DNA of 64,000 nucleotides from JAGHEK01 sp044426235. GTDB lineage: Bacteria; Bacillota; Clostridia; Peptostreptococcales; Peptostreptococcaceae. The stretch covers positions 9,982 through 73,981 of the forward strand of contig JAWXUS010000007.1 in the NCBI GenBank assembly GCA_044426235.1, given 5' to 3'. Both the position numbers and the translations under genes were made by a program. This document shows, one piece after another, positions 60,619-64,000 of the stretch. The notes under the pieces were generated by a model, which saw nothing but the letters and a program-made list of their open reading frames with translations, searched no databases and was not told the DNA's origin. Every line of letters begins with the position of its first letter. Within the stretch, counting starts at the first letter, position 1.

Positions 60619-63372
60619 ATGGGAACTCAAAAAGAAATAAATCTTGAAAATAATTTGATAAATCAAATAATATCTCAAGGATATGAAAGAGTAAATATTA
60701 AAAATGAAAAAGATTTATTAAGTAATTTAAGAATAGAACTTTTTAATTTAAACAGAAAAAATCTAAACAACACTCCTCTAACAAACAAAGAATTTGAAAG
60801 ATTACTAAGTTATTTAGACGGAAATAGTATTTTCAAAAATTCCGAAATTTTAAGGGATAAAGTATTACTTGAAAGAGATGATAATACTAAGGTTTATATT
60901 AAACTTTTGGATAAAGATGTCTCAAAAAATTCATATAAAATTACTAATCAAATAACTGTAAAAGGTAAATACACTAACCGCTACGACGTTACTCTTTTAA
61001 TAAATGGTTTTCCGCTTGTTCAAATAGAGTTAAAAAGTAGAGGGAATGATTTAAAAGAGGCTTTTGAACAAATAAAAAGGTATAAAAAACATTCATATAC
61101 TGGGCTTTTTAGATACACTCAACTATTTGTAATTAGTAATGGTGTAAACACTAAATACTTCGCAAATGGCGATCAAAATCTTAAATTTGATCATACTTTC
61201 TATTTTAGCGATATGCTTAATAAAAGAATTAGCGATTTAAAAAGTTTCTCGGAAGTATTTTTTGAGAAAGATTTTTTAACTAATGTAATTTCAAATTACA
61301 TAATAATTAATCAAAGCGATAAAATGCTTATGGTTATGCGACCATACCAAATTTATGCGGTTAAAAATATAATAGATCGTGCCAAAAATTCTAATGAAAA
61401 CGGCTACATATGGCATACAACTGGATCTGGAAAAACTTTAACTTCATTTAAGGCAAGTCAAATTCTATCAAATGATAAGGATATTAAGAAAGTATTTTTC
61501 TTAGTCGATAGAAAAGATCTTGATGCACAAACTATTTCAGAGTTTAACAAATTCGAGAAAGATAGTGTTGATATAACTGATTCTACTTCAAATTTAGTGG
61601 AGCAAATAAACGATACTTCTAAAAAGTTAATAGTAACTACTATTCAAAAAATGGCAAATTCAATAAAAAATGAAAAGTATTCAGACATTTTAAACGATTT
61701 TAAAGATAAAAAAGTAGTATTTATAATAGACGAGTGCCACAGATCTCAATTTGGAGATATGCACAAATCAATAAATAAACACTTTAAAAATGCACAATAT
61801 TTTGGTTTTACGGGTACACCTCGTTTCGTTGAAAACAAAAGTAATACTAACCAAATAACTACGGATTTATTTGAAAAATGCCTTCACACTTATTTAACTA
61901 AAGATGCAATAAACGACAAAAATGTGCTTGGATTTAATGTTGAGTATGTAAAAACTTTTGAGGGTGCTTTTGATGAAAGCGATGATGAAATTTGTGAGAA
62001 TATAGATAAAAACGAAGTGTTTACTAGCGATATCAGAGTTTCAAACGTTGCAAGAAATATTATAGATATTCACGATTTAAAAACTAATAACAAAAAATAC
62101 AACGCAATATTTGCAGTTTCAAGTATAGAAATGTTAATTAAGTATTATAATGAATTTAAAAAAATTGATCATAATTTAAAAATTGCATCGATATTTAGTG
62201 TAAACGATAATCAAAGTACTGAAGACAATAAAAAGCACACTAAAGACTCTTTAAATTTAATGATTGATGATTATAATAAAATGTTTGGTTCTACGATAGA
62301 TAATTTTTCAAGTTATTTTTCAAACATATCAAAAAAGGTTAAAAATTGTGAAATTGATATTTTAATAGTAGTAAATATGTTTTTAACTGGATTTGATAGC
62401 AAAACCCTAAACACTCTATACGTTGACAAAAACTTAAAATATCACGACCTTGTACAAGCATTCTCAAGAACTAACAGAATTGAAAGTGCAAATAAGCCAC
62501 ACGGAAACGTTGTTTGTTACAGAAATTTAAAAAAGAATACTGATGATGCAATTCGTCTATTCTCAGAAAGTGATAACACAGACACAGTATTAATGAAAAG
62601 TTTTGAAGAATATTTATCTGATTTTAAGGAAAAATTATTTGATCTTAAAAATATTTGTGAAACTCCAAAAAATGTTGATGATTTAGTTGGTGAAAGCGAA
62701 AAGAAAGACTTCATAGTCACATTTAGAGACCTTACAAAAATTTTAACTAGATTAAATACTTTTACAGAATTTGAGTTTGAAGAAAAAACGCTTGGAATAA
62801 GTAAGCAAACTTATATGGATTATAAAAGTAAATATTTAGATATTTATGAAGAAACTAAAAAGCCAAAAGGTGACACTATTTCAATACTTGATGATATTGA
62901 TTTCTTAATTGAAATTATGCACACAGACAAAATAAACGTCGATTATATTCTTAATTTAATAAGAGAAATAGACCTAACTAATAAAGATAATATACAAAAT
63001 GAAGTTGAAAAAATAATTAAAACACTTACCGAGTCTGATAATGAAAAAGTAAGACTTAAAGTTGATTTAATAAAAGAATTTTTAGAAAAAGTAGTTCCAA
63101 CACTTGGAGAAAATTCTCAAATTGATGATAATTATTCTAAATTTGAAGAAAGAAAAAAAGATGAAGAAATTGAAATTTTCTCAACTGAAATAGGGCTTAA
63201 TAAATCTAAAATCAAAAATTATATATCTGAATTTGAGTATTCAAACATTATTGATACTAAATTAATTGATGAAAATTTAAAAGATGATTTAAAAGCTACC
63301 TATATTCAAAGACGTAAATTAAAAGATTCTATAACAAACTTCATAAAAAGCCACATAAGTAAATTTATATAG
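60619..63372 (+). CDS. hsdR: Type I restriction enzyme, R (motor/nuclease) subunit
   Basis: The 917-residue protein starts behind GGGAGGAAG. The N-terminal nuclease domain has 'NRYDVTLLINGFPLVQIELKSRG' split over ~122-144 (D..ELK, PD-(D/E)XK). The SF2 motor has Walker A 'TTGSGKT' (~270), 'IIDECHRSQFGDM' (DECH, ~375) and 'FGFTGTPRF', then motif VI 'LVQAFSRTNRI'. A helical C-terminal domain should dock the HsdM-HsdS core. It cuts unmodified DNA after translocation. The length is normal, and the sequence intact. HsdM is not in this window. Confidence 0.95.
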   Translation: MGTQKEINLENNLINQIISQGYERVNIKNEKDLLSNLRIELFNLNRKNLNNTPLTNKEFERLLSYLDGNSIFKNSEILRDKVLLERDDNTKVYIKLLDKDVSKNSYKITNQITVKGKYTNRYDVTLLINGFPLVQIELKSRGNDLKEAFEQIKRYKKHSYTGLFRYTQLFVISNGVNTKYFANGDQNLKFDHTFYFSDMLNKRISDLKSFSEVFFEKDFLTNVISNYIIINQSDKMLMVMRPYQIYAVKNIIDRAKNSNENGYIWHTTGSGKTLTSFKASQILSNDKDIKKVFFLVDRKDLDAQTISEFNKFEKDSVDITDSTSNLVEQINDTSKKLIVTTIQKMANSIKNEKYSDILNDFKDKKVVFIIDECHRSQFGDMHKSINKHFKNAQYFGFTGTPRFVENKSNTNQITTDLFEKCLHTYLTKDAINDKNVLGFNVEYVKTFEGAFDESDDEICENIDKNEVFTSDIRVSNVARNIIDIHDLKTNNKKYNAIFAVSSIEMLIKYYNEFKKIDHNLKIASIFSVNDNQSTEDNKKHTKDSLNLMIDDYNKMFGSTIDNFSSYFSNISKKVKNCEIDILIVVNMFLTGFDSKTLNTLYVDKNLKYHDLVQAFSRTNRIESANKPHGNVVCYRNLKKNTDDAIRLFSESDNTDTVLMKSFEEYLSDFKEKLFDLKNICETPKNVDDLVGESEKKDFIVTFRDLTKILTRLNTFTEFEFEEKTLGISKQTYMDYKSKYLDIYEETKKPKGDTISILDDIDFLIEIMHTDKINVDYILNLIREIDLTNKDNIQNEVEKIIKTLTESDNEKVRLKVDLIKEFLEKVVPTLGENSQIDDNYSKFEERKKDEEIEIFSTEIGLNKSKIKNYISEFEYSNIIDTKLIDENLKDDLKATYIQRRKLKDSITNFIKSHISKFI

Positions 63373-63411
63373 TGTTATTTATATAAATAACAAAATTTTA
63401 ATAAAAATTTC

Positions 63412-63440
63412 TTGACTAAATCTAATATATGTATTATTAT
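63412..63440 (+). promoter_or_regulatory. Promoter of hsdS
   Basis: TTGACT (63412-63417), 17 bp, TATTAT (63435-63440). Confidence 0.75.
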
Positions 63441-63456
63441 ATATTTATAAATAAAA

Positions 63457-63480
63457 CTTGCTATTTTTAAAAATAGCAAG
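63457..63480. promoter_or_regulatory. Perfect 24-bp palindrome downstream of the hsdS promoter
   Basis: Half-site CTTGCTATTTTT and its exact inverse, 16 bp after the -10 box and 11 bp before the ribosome site. It carries the GCTATTT arm found at hsdR. Confidence 0.75.
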
Positions 63481-63501
63481 GAAATATTTAGGAGGTACAC
63501 T

Positions 63502-64000
63502 TTGAAATTAAGTCAAATAGGAGAAGTAAATCACGGTCAAACATTATCAAGAATAACTGCAAAGCCTGATGAAGAAAAAATTGAAGTTCCACTTTTCACA
63601 ATCCAAGACTTAAATATTGAAAATGGAAATTTAGAAAATAAACTTGAAACAAAAACTATTTCAATTAGTAAAGATGATTTTTCTAAAGAAATTCTATCAA
63701 AAAAAGATATGGTAGTTATTGGTCTAACGGTTCATAAAGCCTGTGTGATAAATAAAGAACATACTAAAAAAATAATTCCTTCAAATTTTGCATACGTAGT
63801 TCTTAACAAAAGAAAAATTGATCCATATTACTTTACTTGGTACTTTAACGAACACCCACAAATAAAAAAAGTACTTCAAGTGGCAACGCAAGGATCAAGC
63901 CTTAGAGCCTTATCGGTTCAAATGCTTAGAGAACTTGACATTGAATTAATAGACATTAAATCACAAAAAAAGATAGGTCAAATTTATCATCTAAATCTAC
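63502..64000 (+). CDS. hsdS: Type I restriction enzyme S (specificity) subunit, 3' end outside window
   Basis: TTG 63502 follows AGGAGGTACAC. The visible 166 residues match an HsdS target-recognition domain: 'IGEVNHGQTLSRI' (like the usual 'l.dv..v..G' start), 'VPLFTIQDLN', 'KDMVVIGLTVHKACVI' and the end 'QGSSLRALSVQMLRELDIEL' (usually 'tGt....l....l..i.i'), followed by 'QKKIGQI' of the conserved helix. HsdS reads the DNA site for methylation and cutting. Whether it holds one or two recognition domains is beyond the window. Confidence 0.85.
   Translation, partial: MKLSQIGEVNHGQTLSRITAKPDEEKIEVPLFTIQDLNIENGNLENKLETKTISISKDDFSKEILSKKDMVVIGLTVHKACVINKEHTKKIIPSNFAYVVLNKRKIDPYYFTWYFNEHPQIKKVLQVATQGSSLRALSVQMLRELDIELIDIKSQKKIGQIYHLNL

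Noticed and set aside
1..64000. tRNA and rRNA genes
   Set aside because: No TTCRA-type T-loop followed by a matching acceptor stem and no rRNA-like GC-rich stretch was noticed by eye on either strand.

Overview
The window is very AT-rich DNA with strong AGGAGG-type ribosome binding sites, TTG starts, S-layer-homology (SLH) surface proteins, lipoproteins and sigma-A promoters. This fits a low-GC Firmicute, most likely a host-associated anaerobe of the Clostridia/Tissierellia type. Sialic acid and fructose use, an Opu-type osmolyte importer, and many broken genes suit a host-associated, gene-losing genome. Species cannot be told from the sequence alone. No rRNA, tRNA or CRISPR array was seen.

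Layout. 1-5.9 kb: the end of an SLH-anchored repeat protein and a secreted protein with a duplicated, beta-pore-like domain plus InlB-type B-repeats. 6-11 kb: a ParA/ribbon-helix-helix partition pair preceded by four 12-bp direct repeats, a left-handed beta-helix protein, a heavily decayed Mrr-type restriction gene and two small unknowns. 11.2-16.7 kb: a complete sialic acid operon (nanE-nanA-transporter-nanQ-nanK-nanR) with a broken regulator. 17-23 kb: an SLH pseudogene, an oxidoreductase, an OB-fold/ParB-like protein with six AT-hook-like repeats, a prokaryotic viperin and an SPFH/NfeD pair. 23-27 kb: ABC transporters. 27-32 kb: paired PIN-domain proteins, one split by an IS5-type element with its own target duplication, then an ElaA-type acetyltransferase and a tyrosine recombinase beside a perfect 32-bp dyad. 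32-37 kb: a fructose PTS regulon. 38-44.8 kb: an unusual co-directional cluster (nucleoside deoxyribosyltransferase, coiled-coil/GrpE-like protein, B12-type radical SAM, thymidylate-kinase-like, GreA-like, broken Hsp70-like), then a Fic pseudogene. 46.4-52.9 kb: an iron-regulated operon in which a FecBCD-type ABC importer is interleaved with NifH-, NifD- and NifK-like proteins, with a Fur-box-like operator just downstream of a consensus promoter. 53-58.6 kb: surface and membrane proteins, a DprA-like protein, and an AAA ATPase and an Rpn nuclease gene that share a deletion scar. 58.7-60.1 kb: a repeat array, a structured intergenic region and a replication-initiator-like HTH gene. 60.6-64 kb: type I restriction genes hsdR and hsdS, each with a similar palindrome just downstream of its promoter.

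The strongest candidates for undescribed biology are the Fur-boxed nitrogenase-like/ABC-importer operon, the Hsp70/GrpE/radical SAM/kinase/GreA cluster, the viperin next to an unusual OB/ParB/AT-hook protein, the dispersed 12-bp repeat family that may be the centromere of the ParA/RHH pair, and the paired hsd palindromes.

About ten genes carry in-frame stops, homopolymer frameshifts or an ATA where the start codon should be. Several substitutions look like TGGA to TAGA. Real gene decay is the simplest reading, but uncorrected long-read errors should be excluded before the intact-looking cases (nanR, the SLH gene, the integrase start) are called pseudogenes.
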